Shown here: piece by piece, positions 1 through 8,650 of the stretch
Position numbering within the stretch: the stretch's first letter is position 1
How the letters are laid out: every line of letters begins with the position of its first letter
From: Paracoccus albicereus
GTDB lineage: Bacteria > Pseudomonadota > Alphaproteobacteria > Rhodobacterales > Rhodobacteraceae
Assembly (NCBI RefSeq): GCF_024359525.1
Contig: NZ_JAKZEU010000005.1
Span: 248,001 to 312,000 of the forward strand
Reading direction: 5' to 3'
DNA: 64,000 nucleotides
Made by a program: the position numbers and the translations under genes
The notes under the pieces: model-generated
Seen by the model: only the letters and a program-made list of their open reading frames with translations
Told to the model about the DNA's origin: nothing
Databases searched by the model: none

Positions 1-1
1 A

Positions 2-553
2 AGCTGGTCGGATTTCGAACGCTCGGTCACGCTTCTATCCGATCTGGGGCTGATCGAGGATTCGACGAAGATCTGGTGGGATATCCGCCCGTCCGGCAAG
101 TTCCCGACGCTGGAGGCGCGGATCTGCGACGCCTGTCCTCGCATGGAAAGGGCCCTGACGCTGGCCGCGCTGGCACAGGCGACGATGCGGATGCTGTGGC
201 GACTGTCGCGCAAAAACACGCGTTGGCGCGCCTATGACAACTTCCTTGTGGGCGAGAACCGTTGGAGGGCACAGCGATACGGCACGTCCGAAGGATTGAT
301 CGATTTTGGTGCGCGTCGGATCGTGCCCTTCGCGGAACTGGCCGAGGAATGGATCCAGATGCTGGCCGAGGATGCAGAGGCGCTGCAAAGCCAGGCCGAA
401 ATCGAGGCCCTGCGTGGCTTCGTCGCGGATGGCACCAATGCCGAAGGACAGCGCGCGACCCTGAGCAAGGCTATGTCGGCCGGTGCCCGCCATGACGAGG
501 CGCTGCGCGCGGTCGTGATGGAACTGATCACAGATTTCGAACGGGATCTGTGA
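2..553 (+). CDS. Carboxylate-amine ligase, YbdK/GCS2 family (5' end missing)
   Basis: This is the C-terminal part of an ATP-dependent carboxylate-amine ligase of the glutamate-cysteine ligase type 2 (YbdK) family. The frame is open from the first bases of the window. The family landmark WWDIRPSGKFPTLEARICD lies near residues 22-40 of the visible part, and it is followed by the helical region RAYDNFLVGENRWRAQRYG that is typical of the family's C-terminal half. About 183 residues are visible of the usual 370-390, so the N-terminal half lies upstream. The family condenses an amino acid with an amine or amino acid; the true substrate in this organism cannot be told from sequence. No strong terminator follows; only a weak five-base-pair stem (CGCCG/CGGCG near 558-572) is visible. 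Confidence 0.88.
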   Translation, partial: SWSDFERSVTLLSDLGLIEDSTKIWWDIRPSGKFPTLEARICDACPRMERALTLAALAQATMRMLWRLSRKNTRWRAYDNFLVGENRWRAQRYGTSEGLIDFGARRIVPFAELAEEWIQMLAEDAEALQSQAEIEALRGFVADGTNAEGQRATLSKAMSAGARHDEALRAVVMELITDFERDL

Positions 554-661
554 CATCCGCCGTTCTGCGGCGCGCACTATGTGCCATGGCAGTCTCCAGA
601 CATTGTCAGACAGCCTGTTACGAGCCTGATGCTTGAACCGTGCGCGAGAGGTCGTGCCGTT

Positions 662-678
662 TTGACCGCTCTGGTCAA
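662..678. promoter_or_regulatory. Operator-like palindrome upstream of the valine-degradation operon
   Basis: A perfect inverted repeat TTGACC-N5-GGTCAA lies about 80 bases before the start codon of the acyl-CoA dehydrogenase gene. Its size and position fit a binding site for a dimeric transcription regulator. A second, looser dyad (CATTCG...CGAATG, 709-731) lies between it and the gene. The regulator is unknown, and no regulator gene lies next to the operon in this window. Confidence 0.35.
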
Positions 679-755
679 CGCAAACCTCCGATGCAAAAGT
701 CTCGCAAACATTCGTCGCTAGTCAGCGAATGGGAATGGGAATGGGGGGAATGCCG

Positions 756-1901
756 ATGGATTTCGCGCTGAGCGAGGAACAGCAGTCGATCTTCGAGATG
801 GCGCGCGATTTCGGTCAGGCGCGGCTCGCGCCGAACGCGCTGGCATGGGAGGCGGAGGGCACGATCCCCAAGGAACTTTGGCGGGACGTGGCCGAGCTCG
901 GTCTGGGCGGGATCTATGTGTCCGAGGAATACGGCGGCTCTGCCCTGTCGCGGCTGGACGGAACACTGATCTTCGAGGCGCTGGCGATGGCCGATCCGTC
1001 GGTCGGCTCGTTCCTGTCGATCCACAACATGTGCGGCGGCATGATCGAAGCCTCCGGCGATGCCGATGCCAAGGCACGCTGGCTGCCGCGACTATGCGCG
1101 ATGGAAACGATCTTCAGCTATTGCCTGACCGAGCCGGGCAGCGGCTCGGACGCAGCGGCCCTGCGGACCCGGGCGTCACGGACCAATGATGGCTGGCGGC
1201 TGGACGGAACCAAGGCCTTCATTTCGGGCGGGGGCTATTCAGACGCTTATCTGACGATGGTGCGGACGGGCGAGGACGGGCCGCGCGGGATCAGCGCGGT
1301 CATCGTCGAGGCGGGCACGCCGGGTCTCAGCTTTGGCCAGCCCGAGGACAAGATGGGGTGGCGTGCGCAGCCGACGGCACAGGTCCAGTTCGACGATTGC
1401 GTGGTCCCGGCACAGAACCTTCTGGGCGAGGAAGGGCGCGGCTTTCGCTACGCGATGGCGGGCTTGGACGGGGGGCGGTTGAATATCAGCGCGGGCGCGC
1501 TTGGCGGCGCGCAGGCAGCGCTCGATGCGACGCTGGCCTATATGGGTGAGCGGAAGGCCTTCGGCCAAAGCCTCGACCAGTTCCAGGCGTTGCAGTTCCG
1601 GCTGGCCGAGATGGAGACCGCGTTGCAATCGGCGCGCATCTTCCTGCGCCAGGCGGCCTGGAAGCTCGACACCGGCGCGCCGGATGCCGGCCGCTTCTGC
1701 GCGATGGCCAAGCTGCACGTCACCGACCGCGCGTTCGAGGTGGCGAACCAATGCCTTCAATTGCACGGCGGCTACGGCTATCTGGCCGATTACGGGATCG
1801 AAAAGATCGTCCGCGACCTGCGGGTGCATCAGATCCTGGAAGGGACCAACGAAATCATGCGGCTGATCATCGCCCGCGGATTGCTGGCGGAAAGAGGCTG
1901 A
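756..1901 (+). CDS. Acyl-CoA dehydrogenase, probable isobutyryl-CoA dehydrogenase
   Basis: FAD enzyme that oxidises isobutyryl-CoA to methacrylyl-CoA in valine breakdown, passing electrons to ETF. The 381-residue protein has the full acyl-CoA dehydrogenase fold: the FAD/substrate motif SYCLTEPGSGSD near residue 120 and the C-terminal LEGTNEIMR motif, whose first Glu (about residue 362) is the expected catalytic base. I chose the ATG at 756 because GGGGGGAA (743-750) sits at ribosome-binding distance and the protein then starts MDFALSEEQQ like its family; earlier in-frame ATGs from 729 would add a Gly/Met run. The isobutyryl assignment rests on the two downstream genes, which perform the next valine steps. 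A general short-chain acyl-CoA dehydrogenase is the alternative. Confidence 0.9.
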   Translation: MDFALSEEQQSIFEMARDFGQARLAPNALAWEAEGTIPKELWRDVAELGLGGIYVSEEYGGSALSRLDGTLIFEALAMADPSVGSFLSIHNMCGGMIEASGDADAKARWLPRLCAMETIFSYCLTEPGSGSDAAALRTRASRTNDGWRLDGTKAFISGGGYSDAYLTMVRTGEDGPRGISAVIVEAGTPGLSFGQPEDKMGWRAQPTAQVQFDDCVVPAQNLLGEEGRGFRYAMAGLDGGRLNISAGALGGAQAALDATLAYMGERKAFGQSLDQFQALQFRLAEMETALQSARIFLRQAAWKLDTGAPDAGRFCAMAKLHVTDRAFEVANQCLQLHGGYGYLADYGIEKIVRDLRVHQILEGTNEIMRLIIARGLLAERG

Positions 1902-1903
1902 CC

Positions 1904-2911
1904 ATGGAAGACCTGATCGTTCGAAAATCCGGCCGCGCAGGCCGGATTACCCTTAACCGCCCGCAGGCCATGAACGCGCTGACCCGCGAGATGGTGCAGG
2001 GCATCCACGCGGCGCTGCGCGACTGGCGCGACGATGCCGAGGTCGATCTGGTGGTGATCGATGGCGCGGGTGAGCGGGCCTTTTGCGCTGGAGGCGACAT
2101 CGCCGCGCTGTATCAGGCGGCCCAGAACGGCGACCATGAAACCGGCCGCACTTTCTTCCGCGACGAATATGCGATGAACGCCGCGATCGCGGATTATCCC
2201 AAGCCGGTCGTCGTGCTGCTGCACGGCTTCGTCATGGGCGGCGGCGTCGGCATCGGCGGCCATGCGAGCCACAGGATCGTCGGCGACAGCACGCGGATGT
2301 CGATGCCAGAGGCGGGGATCGGCCTGATCCCGGATGTCGGCGGCACCTGGCTGCTGGCGCGGGCGCCGGGACGGATCGGCGAGTACCTTGCCCTGACAGG
2401 TGCGCGCATCGGTGCGGGCGATGCCATCTACGCCGGACTGGCCGACAGCTACATTCCCGAAGACGCATGGCCCGGTCTGATCGCCGAACTCGAACGGTCG
2501 GGCGATACCCGTGTCATAAAAGGCAGTCCCCCGCCGGACTCACCCTTGGCCGACCGCGATCTTTCCGTTTTCGGACGCCCGGACGTCGAAGCGATCCGGC
2601 GCGCCCTGCGGGACAGCGACGACGACGCGACCCTTTCGCTTCTCGAGAGCAATTCACCGCTGTCGATGGCGGCAGGATTGATGATGGTCCGTGCGGCCCG
2701 CGACGACGAGCGGCTGCAGGATGCGCTGTCGCGCGAATATCGCTTCACCCATCGTGCGACGCAGGAAGCCGACTTCCTGGAAGGCGTGCGCGCGGCGCTG
2801 ATCGACAGGGATCGCACCCCGGATTGGCAGGCGGCCGCGTCCGAGGAGGATGTCGCCGCGATCCTTTCGCCCTTGGGCGACCACGAACTGACATGGGAGG
2901 ACGAAACATGA
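1904..2911 (+). CDS. 3-hydroxyisobutyryl-CoA hydrolase (enoyl-CoA hydratase superfamily)
   Basis: A 335-residue crotonase-superfamily protein. The oxyanion-hole segments FCAGGDIAALY (about 60-70) and GFVMGGGVGIGGHA (108-121), and the MPEAGIGLIPDVGGTW block (134-149) match 3-hydroxyisobutyryl-CoA hydrolases rather than plain hydratases; the Glu in MPEAGIG is the usual catalytic acid. It releases 3-hydroxyisobutyrate from its CoA ester in valine catabolism. It starts two bases after the dehydrogenase stop and its stop overlaps the ATG of the next gene, so the three genes are a coupled operon. An in-frame start further upstream lies inside the dehydrogenase gene and is unlikely. A separate methacrylyl-CoA hydratase is not encoded here. 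Confidence 0.9.
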   Translation: MEDLIVRKSGRAGRITLNRPQAMNALTREMVQGIHAALRDWRDDAEVDLVVIDGAGERAFCAGGDIAALYQAAQNGDHETGRTFFRDEYAMNAAIADYPKPVVVLLHGFVMGGGVGIGGHASHRIVGDSTRMSMPEAGIGLIPDVGGTWLLARAPGRIGEYLALTGARIGAGDAIYAGLADSYIPEDAWPGLIAELERSGDTRVIKGSPPPDSPLADRDLSVFGRPDVEAIRRALRDSDDDATLSLLESNSPLSMAAGLMMVRAARDDERLQDALSREYRFTHRATQEADFLEGVRAALIDRDRTPDWQAAASEEDVAAILSPLGDHELTWEDET

Positions 2912-3780
2912 AGATCGGATTCATCGGGCTTGGAAACATGGGTGGGCCGATGGCGGCCAACCTGGCACGCGCGGGGCACGACGTGGCCGGTTTCGATCTG
3001 TCGGCACCCATGCCGGATGGCGTGACAAAGGCTGCCAGCGCAGCAGTTGCCGCCAGTAGGGCCGAGGTGGTCATCACCATGCTTCCCAACGGTGCGATCC
3101 TGCGCAGCGTCGCGGACGAGGTCATTCCCGCGATGGATCAGGGCGGCGTGCTCTGCGACTGTTCGACCGTCGATGTGGACAGCGCCCGCGCCGTCGCCGG
3201 AAAAGCCGCCGCCGCAGGGCTGGGGTCGCTCGATGCGCCGGTCTCGGGCGGGATCGGCGGTGCCGAGGCGGGAACGCTGACCTTCATGGTCGGTGGATCG
3301 CCTGCCTCTTTCGCAAAGGTCGAACCGCTGTTCCAGATCATGGGCGCCAAGGCCGTCCATTGCGGTGACGCCGGCGCGGGACAGTCGGCCAAGATCTGCA
3401 ACAACATGATTCTCGGCGTGACGATGATCGCCACCTGCGAGGCGTTCGCGCTGGCCGACCGTCTGGGACTGGACCGCGGCAAGATGTTCGACGTGGTCTC
3501 GACCTCGTCCGGGTCGAGCTGGTCGATGAACACCTATTGCCCGGCGCCCGGGGTGGGGCCGAAATCGCCCGCGGACAACGACTACAAGCCCGGTTTCGCG
3601 GCCGAGCTGATGCTGAAGGACCTGAACCTGTCGCAGGACGCCGCCGAAAGCTCGGGTGCGGACACGCCTATGGGACGGCTGGCACGCGATTTATATGCCA
3701 CCTTCGTCGAGCGCGAGGATGGTCGGGGGCGTGACTTTTCTGCCATGCTGCCGCGCTTTGCCGCGAAAAACGAGGGCTGA
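2908..3780 (+). CDS. mmsB: 3-hydroxyisobutyrate dehydrogenase
   Basis: NAD-dependent oxidation of 3-hydroxyisobutyrate to methylmalonate semialdehyde, the last step encoded in this operon. The 290-residue protein opens with the dinucleotide-binding motif FIGLGNMGGPMAANL, carries the substrate motif DAPVSGGIGGAEAGTL near residues 109-124, and has the catalytic lysine in GAGQSAKICNN (about Lys162). Its ATG overlaps the TGA of the hydrolase gene (ATGA), indicating translational coupling. The length is normal for the beta-hydroxyacid dehydrogenase family. The next enzyme, methylmalonate-semialdehyde dehydrogenase (mmsA), is not in this window. Confidence 0.94.
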   Translation: MKIGFIGLGNMGGPMAANLARAGHDVAGFDLSAPMPDGVTKAASAAVAASRAEVVITMLPNGAILRSVADEVIPAMDQGGVLCDCSTVDVDSARAVAGKAAAAGLGSLDAPVSGGIGGAEAGTLTFMVGGSPASFAKVEPLFQIMGAKAVHCGDAGAGQSAKICNNMILGVTMIATCEAFALADRLGLDRGKMFDVVSTSSGSSWSMNTYCPAPGVGPKSPADNDYKPGFAAELMLKDLNLSQDAAESSGADTPMGRLARDLYATFVEREDGRGRDFSAMLPRFAAKNEG

Positions 3781-3865
3781 CAGGAACCTCGCCTGTGGGT
3801 TGCGAGCTTTTCCCTCGAATGCGGCGATGCTGCCGCGCGGACAAATGATCGGGGACAGCAAGCAG

Positions 3866-4168
3866 ATGCGACGGACAATTCTTGCCATTGCGATCGTCGC
3901 GGCGGGACTTGCCTACGGGCTGTTCGATAGCGCCACGGCGATGGATGGCAGCCCGGCTGCAACGGCGGTTGCCAAGCCGCTTGCCCCAACCGTCGGCGAA
4001 CGATTGCCCGCAAAAGACGCGCATCTGATCGTCGATCCGGGTCGATACGGGTTGGGGCCGGCCCTGCCCGGTACGCGGTACGCTGTGGCGAGCGGCTGGC
4101 TGGTCAGGGTCGATGCGGAAAGTATGGTGGTGCAATCCCGGCTTTGGCAGCGCGAAAAGCTGCGCTGA
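3866..4168 (+). CDS. Small exported RcnB-like protein, paralogue of the next gene
   Basis: A 100-residue protein with an N-terminal signal sequence or anchor (MRRTILAIAIVAAGLAYGL). The rest is a short domain containing DPGRYGLGPALPGTRYAV and GWLVRVDAESMVV. The same block (DPG-YGL ... G-RY-V ... G-LVR-D) occurs in the next gene, so the two are diverged paralogues. The pattern of tyrosine/glycine then GxLVRxD resembles the C-terminal domain of RcnB-like periplasmic proteins, but similarity is weak and no metal role should be assumed. The start at 3866 is chosen for a clean signal peptide; GGGGA (3851-3855) precedes it at somewhat long spacing. An ATG at 3846 is possible. Confidence 0.6.
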   Translation: MRRTILAIAIVAAGLAYGLFDSATAMDGSPAATAVAKPLAPTVGERLPAKDAHLIVDPGRYGLGPALPGTRYAVASGWLVRVDAESMVVQSRLWQREKLR

Positions 4169-4226
4169 AACAGCGGTGGTGCGACCTGGGTCTTGCCTAG
4201 TACACACGTTCGCGCTTTTCGAAACC

Positions 4227-4252
4227 GGAACCTTGGCACGTGGACTCGTGTT
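4227..4252 (+). promoter_or_regulatory. Possible EcfG-type stress promoter
   Basis: GGAAC (4227-4231), 17 bases, then TGTT (4249-4252) differs by one base from the GGAAC-N16/17-CGTT consensus recognised by the alphaproteobacterial general stress sigma factor EcfG. It lies about 30 bases before an exported RcnB-like gene, a plausible position. A single near-match in GC-rich DNA is weak evidence. Confidence 0.25.
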
Positions 4253-4281
4253 CTGAAGCAGGATCAAGAAAAGGAAGCGTC

Positions 4282-4731
4282 ATGACAATGCTGCAACACG
4301 CGTTGGCCGCCTCGCTTGCCTTGACGACCGCAATAGCCCCAATGGCCGCCACGGCCCAGGGCAATGGTCACGGGAAAGGCCAGGCGCACGCCAAGGCGAA
4401 GACGGCCCATGCTGGAAATCACAGCGCGATAGGGCAGAACAATCTGGTTGCACGACAGATCCGCGTCGATGCGACGCGTTGCCCGCCGGGGCTTGCGAAG
4501 AAATCGCCCGTCTGCGTCCCTCCGGGTCAGGCGCGGAAGCATGGCATCGCCGTTGGCGATGTCTTGGACTGGGGCAATATCCACGTCGTCACCGACCCCG
4601 GCCTTTACGGACTGTCATCTCCGCCGCGCGGATCACGCTACGGCGTCGTCGATGGGCAGTTGGTGCGATTGGATGAGCGGACAGGCCGCATCCTGTCGAT
4701 CATTCGTCTGGTTGAGGCGATCCTCGACTAA
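4282..4731 (+). CDS. Exported RcnB-like protein with His/Lys-rich linker
   Basis: A 149-residue protein with a clear Sec signal peptide (cleavage expected after the ATAQ region, about residue 25), a short His/Lys/Ala/Gly-rich stretch (residues 26-50), and a C-terminal domain with DPGLYGLSSPPRGSRYGV and GQLVRLDERTGRILSII. This C-terminal block resembles the end of RcnB/YohN-type periplasmic proteins, in which Pro-Arg-Gly-Tyr is followed by a basic strand. AAGGAAG at 4271-4277 gives a good ribosome-binding site for the ATG at 4282. RcnB in E. coli affects nickel/cobalt homeostasis; whether that holds here is unknown. Two cysteines (in RCPPGL and VCVPPG) could form a disulfide. Confidence 0.72.
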   Translation: MTMLQHALAASLALTTAIAPMAATAQGNGHGKGQAHAKAKTAHAGNHSAIGQNNLVARQIRVDATRCPPGLAKKSPVCVPPGQARKHGIAVGDVLDWGNIHVVTDPGLYGLSSPPRGSRYGVVDGQLVRLDERTGRILSIIRLVEAILD

Positions 4732-4753
4732 GCCAAACTTCGGCTATCTGACT

Positions 4754-6406
4754 TCAGCGCGTGCCCTCGATCAGGGCGCGCGCTGCTTCTTCCGCCGCTC
4801 CCGTAATGCGATCGCCGGATAGCATCCTCGCAATTTCCGTGATGCGCTGAGCGTCGTTCAGCTGCTCGACGGTGGAGGTTGTCTCGGCCTCACTCGCCGC
4901 CTTGCTGACACGGAAATGCTGCGCGCCCAGGGCCGCAACCTGCGGGCTGTGCGTGACCACAAGGATCTGCGCATCGTCAGCAAGCCGCTGCAAACGCCGA
5001 CCGACCGCGTCGGCTGTCGCCCCACCGACCCCGCGATCGATTTCGTCGAAGATAAGAACCAGCGCATCGTTGCCGCGTGACAGGCAGACCTTCAGCGCCA
5101 ACAGAAAGCGAGACAGCTCGCCACCCGAGGCGATCTTGTCGAGGGGCCCCGCCGGTGCGCCGGGATTGGTGGCCACGGTGAAGGCCACCGCGTCGCGTCC
5201 TTCGGGTCCAGCCTCTGCCGGCGTCACCTGGGTCTGGAAGACCGCTCGTTCCATCTTCAGCGGCGCAAGCTCGGCCTGAACGGCAAGGTCGAGTTGCGTC
5301 GCCGCCGCCTTCCGGGATGAACTCAGTTTATCGGCTTCGGCGTCATAGTTCGCATCCGCTGCAGCTGCCGCGGCCCTCAGTGCGGCGATGCTGTCGGCGC
5401 CCGCATCGATGCCGTGCAGCCGCCCGCGCAGTTCGTCGGCCAGCGTTGCAAGATCGTCAGCGAGGACGTCATGTTTCCGGGCAAGCGCACGCAATGCAAA
5501 CAGGCGTTCTTCGGCAGCCTCCAGATCCGAAGGATCGAATTCCATTGCGTCCAACGCAGCCTCGACCCCGGAGGATGCTTCTCCAAGCTCGATCAGGGCG
5601 CGAGACAGGGCCTCGATCGGCTGATCAAGGCGTCCCTCTGCCCGGTCAGAGGCCCCTTCCAACCAGCGATTGGCATCCAGCATCGCGCCCTCTGCGCCCT
5701 CCGGGCCCAGCAACGACAGTGCACGCGCGACATCCTCTCGGATGCGCGCCGCAGCCTGCATCCCACGCCGACGCGTGTCCAGCTCTGCCTCTTCACCCAA
5801 TTGCGGATCGAGCGTGTCAAGCTCCTGAACCGCGTGGCGCAGAAAGTCCTCTTCCTTCCGCGCGGCCTCAAGCGTTTCTTCCGCTTCGGCGAGACGTGTG
5901 GCAGCCGCGCGTCGCGCTGCCCACGCCGCCCGAGCGGGCTGCGTGTCGATACGCGCGAAAGCGTCGAGCAGCAGCCGGTGACCGCGCGGGTTCAGCAGGC
6001 CGCGGTCGTCGTGTTGGCCGTGCAGTTCCACCAGCGTTTCTGCCAGCGTGCGCAGAACCTCGCCCGAGACACGGCGATCGTTGACCCAGCCGGTCTTGCG
6101 GCCATCGCCGCCGTTTACCCGCCGCAGGATGAGTTCGTCATCTTCGATCTCGATACCGGCCTCGGACAGGACGGTACGCGCTGGATGGCCGTCCGGCAGA
6201 TCGAAGACCGCCGTCACCTCGCCCTGATCCGCACCCTGCCGCACGATGTCGGCGCGCCCGCGCCAACCCAGTACGAAGCCGAGACAATCAAGAAGGATCG
6301 ACTTGCCGGCCCCGGTCTCGCCCGTCAGCACATTCAGTCCGGGCCCAAGGTCCAGCGCCAGCCGATCGATCAGCAGGATGTCACGGATGGATAGGTGACG
6401 CAGCAT
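4754..6406 (-). CDS. recN: DNA repair protein RecN
   Basis: SMC-like ATPase acting in recombinational double-strand-break repair. The 550-residue protein has Walker A GETGAGKS near residues 29-36, a long central helical region rich in Glu/Ala/Arg (the coiled-coil arms), the C-terminal signature SGGELSRFLLALKVC, and Walker B LIFDEIDRGVGG. Length matches the family. I chose the ATG at 6406: AAGG lies seven bases before it and it clears the bamD stop by eight bases; an upstream GTG at 6424 would overlap bamD. It is the last gene of a minus-strand run behind bamD, the usual alphaproteobacterial neighbour. Confidence 0.96.
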   Translation of the reverse strand: MLRHLSIRDILLIDRLALDLGPGLNVLTGETGAGKSILLDCLGFVLGWRGRADIVRQGADQGEVTAVFDLPDGHPARTVLSEAGIEIEDDELILRRVNGGDGRKTGWVNDRRVSGEVLRTLAETLVELHGQHDDRGLLNPRGHRLLLDAFARIDTQPARAAWAARRAAATRLAEAEETLEAARKEEDFLRHAVQELDTLDPQLGEEAELDTRRRGMQAAARIREDVARALSLLGPEGAEGAMLDANRWLEGASDRAEGRLDQPIEALSRALIELGEASSGVEAALDAMEFDPSDLEAAEERLFALRALARKHDVLADDLATLADELRGRLHGIDAGADSIAALRAAAAAADANYDAEADKLSSSRKAAATQLDLAVQAELAPLKMERAVFQTQVTPAEAGPEGRDAVAFTVATNPGAPAGPLDKIASGGELSRFLLALKVCLSRGNDALVLIFDEIDRGVGGATADAVGRRLQRLADDAQILVVTHSPQVAALGAQHFRVSKAASEAETTSTVEQLNDAQRITEIARMLSGDRITGAAEEAARALIEGTR

Positions 6407-6414
6407 CGGCTGCC

Positions 6415-7275
6415 TTAGAGCCACTGGCCCTGGATGACCTGCCGATAGACCTGCGTCAGCCAGCTGTCGCCCTGCGGCGTCGCGGTAAGCCCGCGCCCGC
6501 GGAGCTGGTTGTAGGCATCCTGATAATAAGGCGTGGACTGGAAGTTGTGACCAAGAATGGCGCCCGCTGTCTGTGCCTCATCGTTCAGGCCGAGGGACAG
6601 ATAGGCTTCGACCAGGCGCATCAACGCTTCCGGCGTATGGGTCGTGGTCTGGAACTCCTCGACGACGACACGGAAGCGGTTGATCGCCGCGGTGTAGTGC
6701 CCGCTTTTAAGGTAATAACGCCCGATCTCCATCTCCTTCGCGGCGAGATGGTCGAAGGCGAGATCGAACTTCAGGATGGCCGAACGAGCGTATTCGGTGT
6801 CAGGATATTCCTCGATCACCTCGCGCATCGCCTGCAGCGCGCGGAAGGTCAGACCCTGGTCACGGCCGACTTCGTCGATCTGGTCGTAATAGCTGAGCGC
6901 GAGCAGATATTTGGCATAAGCCGCATCCTCATCGCCGGGATAGGTGTCGATAAAGCGCTGTGCCGCCCCCCGCGCCTCTTCATAGTTCTTGGCACGGTGG
7001 TTGGCATAAGCCTGCATGATCAGCGCGCGCTTGGCCCATTCCGAGTAGGGATAAAGCCGCTCGATCTCGCTGAAATAGCGGACGGCGTCTTCAGGGCGAC
7101 GAGTATTCTCCAGCTCGTATTCACCGCGCTTATAGATCTGCTCGGCGGTGAAATTCTCAAGGTTTTGCGGAGCATCGGGACTCCCCCCGCCCAAGCCAAG
7201 ACGCGAACAGGCCGCCGTGCCGGACACGGCCATCGTCAGGGCCAGGATCAATGCGGCCGGTTTCCAAAGCGCCAT
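6415..7275 (-). CDS. bamD: Outer-membrane assembly lipoprotein BamD
   Basis: Component of the BAM complex that inserts beta-barrel proteins into the outer membrane. The 286-residue protein starts with a lipoprotein signal: hydrophobic stretch, then SGTAAC with the lipidated cysteine at residue 23. The mature part is built of TPR-like helical repeats, visible in segments such as YKRGEYELENTRRPEDAVRYF and the repeated Tyr/Ala pattern EARGAAQRFIDTYPGD. The ATG at 7275 gives a proper lipoprotein signal; longer in-frame extensions upstream read as low-quality Arg-rich sequence. It lies between lpxC and recN, the common order in this group. Confidence 0.95.
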   Translation of the reverse strand: MALWKPAALILALTMAVSGTAACSRLGLGGGSPDAPQNLENFTAEQIYKRGEYELENTRRPEDAVRYFSEIERLYPYSEWAKRALIMQAYANHRAKNYEEARGAAQRFIDTYPGDEDAAYAKYLLALSYYDQIDEVGRDQGLTFRALQAMREVIEEYPDTEYARSAILKFDLAFDHLAAKEMEIGRYYLKSGHYTAAINRFRVVVEEFQTTTHTPEALMRLVEAYLSLGLNDEAQTAGAILGHNFQSTPYYQDAYNQLRGRGLTATPQGDSWLTQVYRQVIQGQWL

Positions 7276-7445
7276 GACGGTTCTGCCTATCGATTCTGTC
7301 GTTCCAGCGCCTGCCGCCAGGGCCAGCGTGAGGGTGCTAGCACAGAACATCAGCCTGCGCAAAATGGCAATCGGGTGAAGTTGCGAATGGAAAACAGTGA
7401 CCGCGGGGAAGGACTTAGATGCGCCCCTTTGTGGAAACGGCCCGC

Positions 7446-8378
7446 TCAGACGACGAGCGAGCCGATACCGGCGGCTGCACCATAGAACGCCACGCCTGCG
7501 CCAGGCAGGCGATTTTCCTGCTCGGTCGTGCAGGTGGTCCATTCCCACGCGCTGCCGTCGGCGAAAAGCGCGCGCAGCAGGCGATTGGTCATTGCATGAC
7601 CGGCGCGGTGGCCGGTGTAGCGCGCCAGAAGGGGCGCCCCGGCAAGAGCCAAATCACCCATCGCATCGAGCATCTTGTGGCGCACGGCTTCATCCGCGTG
7701 ACGCAGCCCGCCGGGCGACAGCACCGTGTCCCCATCCACCACGACTGCATTCAGGTAGCTTCCACCCAGTGCGAGACCGCTCGCGCGCATCGCCTCGACG
7801 TCCGACTGACGGCAGAAGGTGCGGCTGTCAGCCAGTTCACGCAGGAATGCGCCATTGGCCATGTCTAGGCGCTTGGCCTGAACGCCGATCGCGCGATCCG
7901 CGAAATCGATGTGAAAGTCGATCTGCAGATGCTCTGACGGAGCGAGCCGGGCGAATGCCTCGCCATCACGCACCTCGACGGGACGAAGCACTCGAATGGC
8001 GTGAAGCGGGCGATCCTGCAGCAGGATGCCGGCCCGAAGGATGCCGCGAGCGAATGGCGCAGAGGATCCATCCAGAATCGGCGCTTCGGGACCATCGACT
8101 TCGACCAGCGCATTGGTGACGCCGGTGCCGGCCAGCGCCGCCATGATATGTTCGACGGTCGAAACCGTTACGCCCGCGCCGTTGTCCAGTACGGTGCACA
8201 GCTTCGAGGGCGTGACCATGTCCCACCGCGCCATGACGGTCGCATCATGTCCCAGGTCGGCCCTGTGAAAGATGATCCCGTGATCCGCAGGCGCGGGCAG
8301 GATCGTCAGGCTGGCCGGCGCGCCGGAATGAAGCCCGACCCCCTGGAATTTCGCCTTGTCCTTGATCGTCGCCTGCAT
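7446..8378 (-). CDS. lpxC: UDP-3-O-acyl-N-acetylglucosamine deacetylase
   Basis: Zinc enzyme for the committed step of lipid A synthesis, removing acetate from UDP-3-O-acyl-GlcNAc in the cytoplasm. The 310-residue protein opens TIKDKAKFQGVGLHSG and carries the zinc ligands: His77 in TVEHIMAAL, and His234 and Asp238 in HKMLD. The catalytic His261 is in AGHAM, and Glu76 is the expected general base. The ATG at 8378 matches the family start. It lies downstream of ftsZ in the same direction but after a terminator, so it is probably transcribed from its own promoter in the 270-base spacer. Confidence 0.97.
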   Translation of the reverse strand: MQATIKDKAKFQGVGLHSGAPASLTILPAPADHGIIFHRADLGHDATVMARWDMVTPSKLCTVLDNGAGVTVSTVEHIMAALAGTGVTNALVEVDGPEAPILDGSSAPFARGILRAGILLQDRPLHAIRVLRPVEVRDGEAFARLAPSEHLQIDFHIDFADRAIGVQAKRLDMANGAFLRELADSRTFCRQSDVEAMRASGLALGGSYLNAVVVDGDTVLSPGGLRHADEAVRHKMLDAMGDLALAGAPLLARYTGHRAGHAMTNRLLRALFADGSAWEWTTCTTEQENRLPGAGVAFYGAAAGIGSLVV

Positions 8379-8590
8379 CGTCAAATTCCATCTTGCGGTC
8401 GTGGCCGTTCGCGGCCGTCTGTTTCTATGCTCACCCCGCACGAGCCATTGGTGGCGTGCGCAAGGGAACAACCGTCAGCTAGGTCTTGCGTTCAATGGCT
8501 TCAATTAACGTTTTGTAACGGGGTGAAACATTCGAAACCGCAGGCGACCGACACCCGTGTGAACGCCAAACAACGGCCTGCTTATAAAAG

Positions 8591-8614
8591 AAAAAGGCCG
8601 CCCGCGGCGGCCTT
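8591..8614 (-). terminator. Rho-independent terminator of ftsZ
   Basis: Read on the minus strand, AAGGCCGCC-GCG-GGCGGCCTT (nine perfect base pairs, three-base loop) is followed by a T-run (complement of 8591-8595). It lies 37 bases after the ftsZ stop, between ftsZ and lpxC. Confidence 0.85.
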
Positions 8615-8650
8615 GATCAACTGCTGATTGTGGCGGTTTCGTGAACGATC

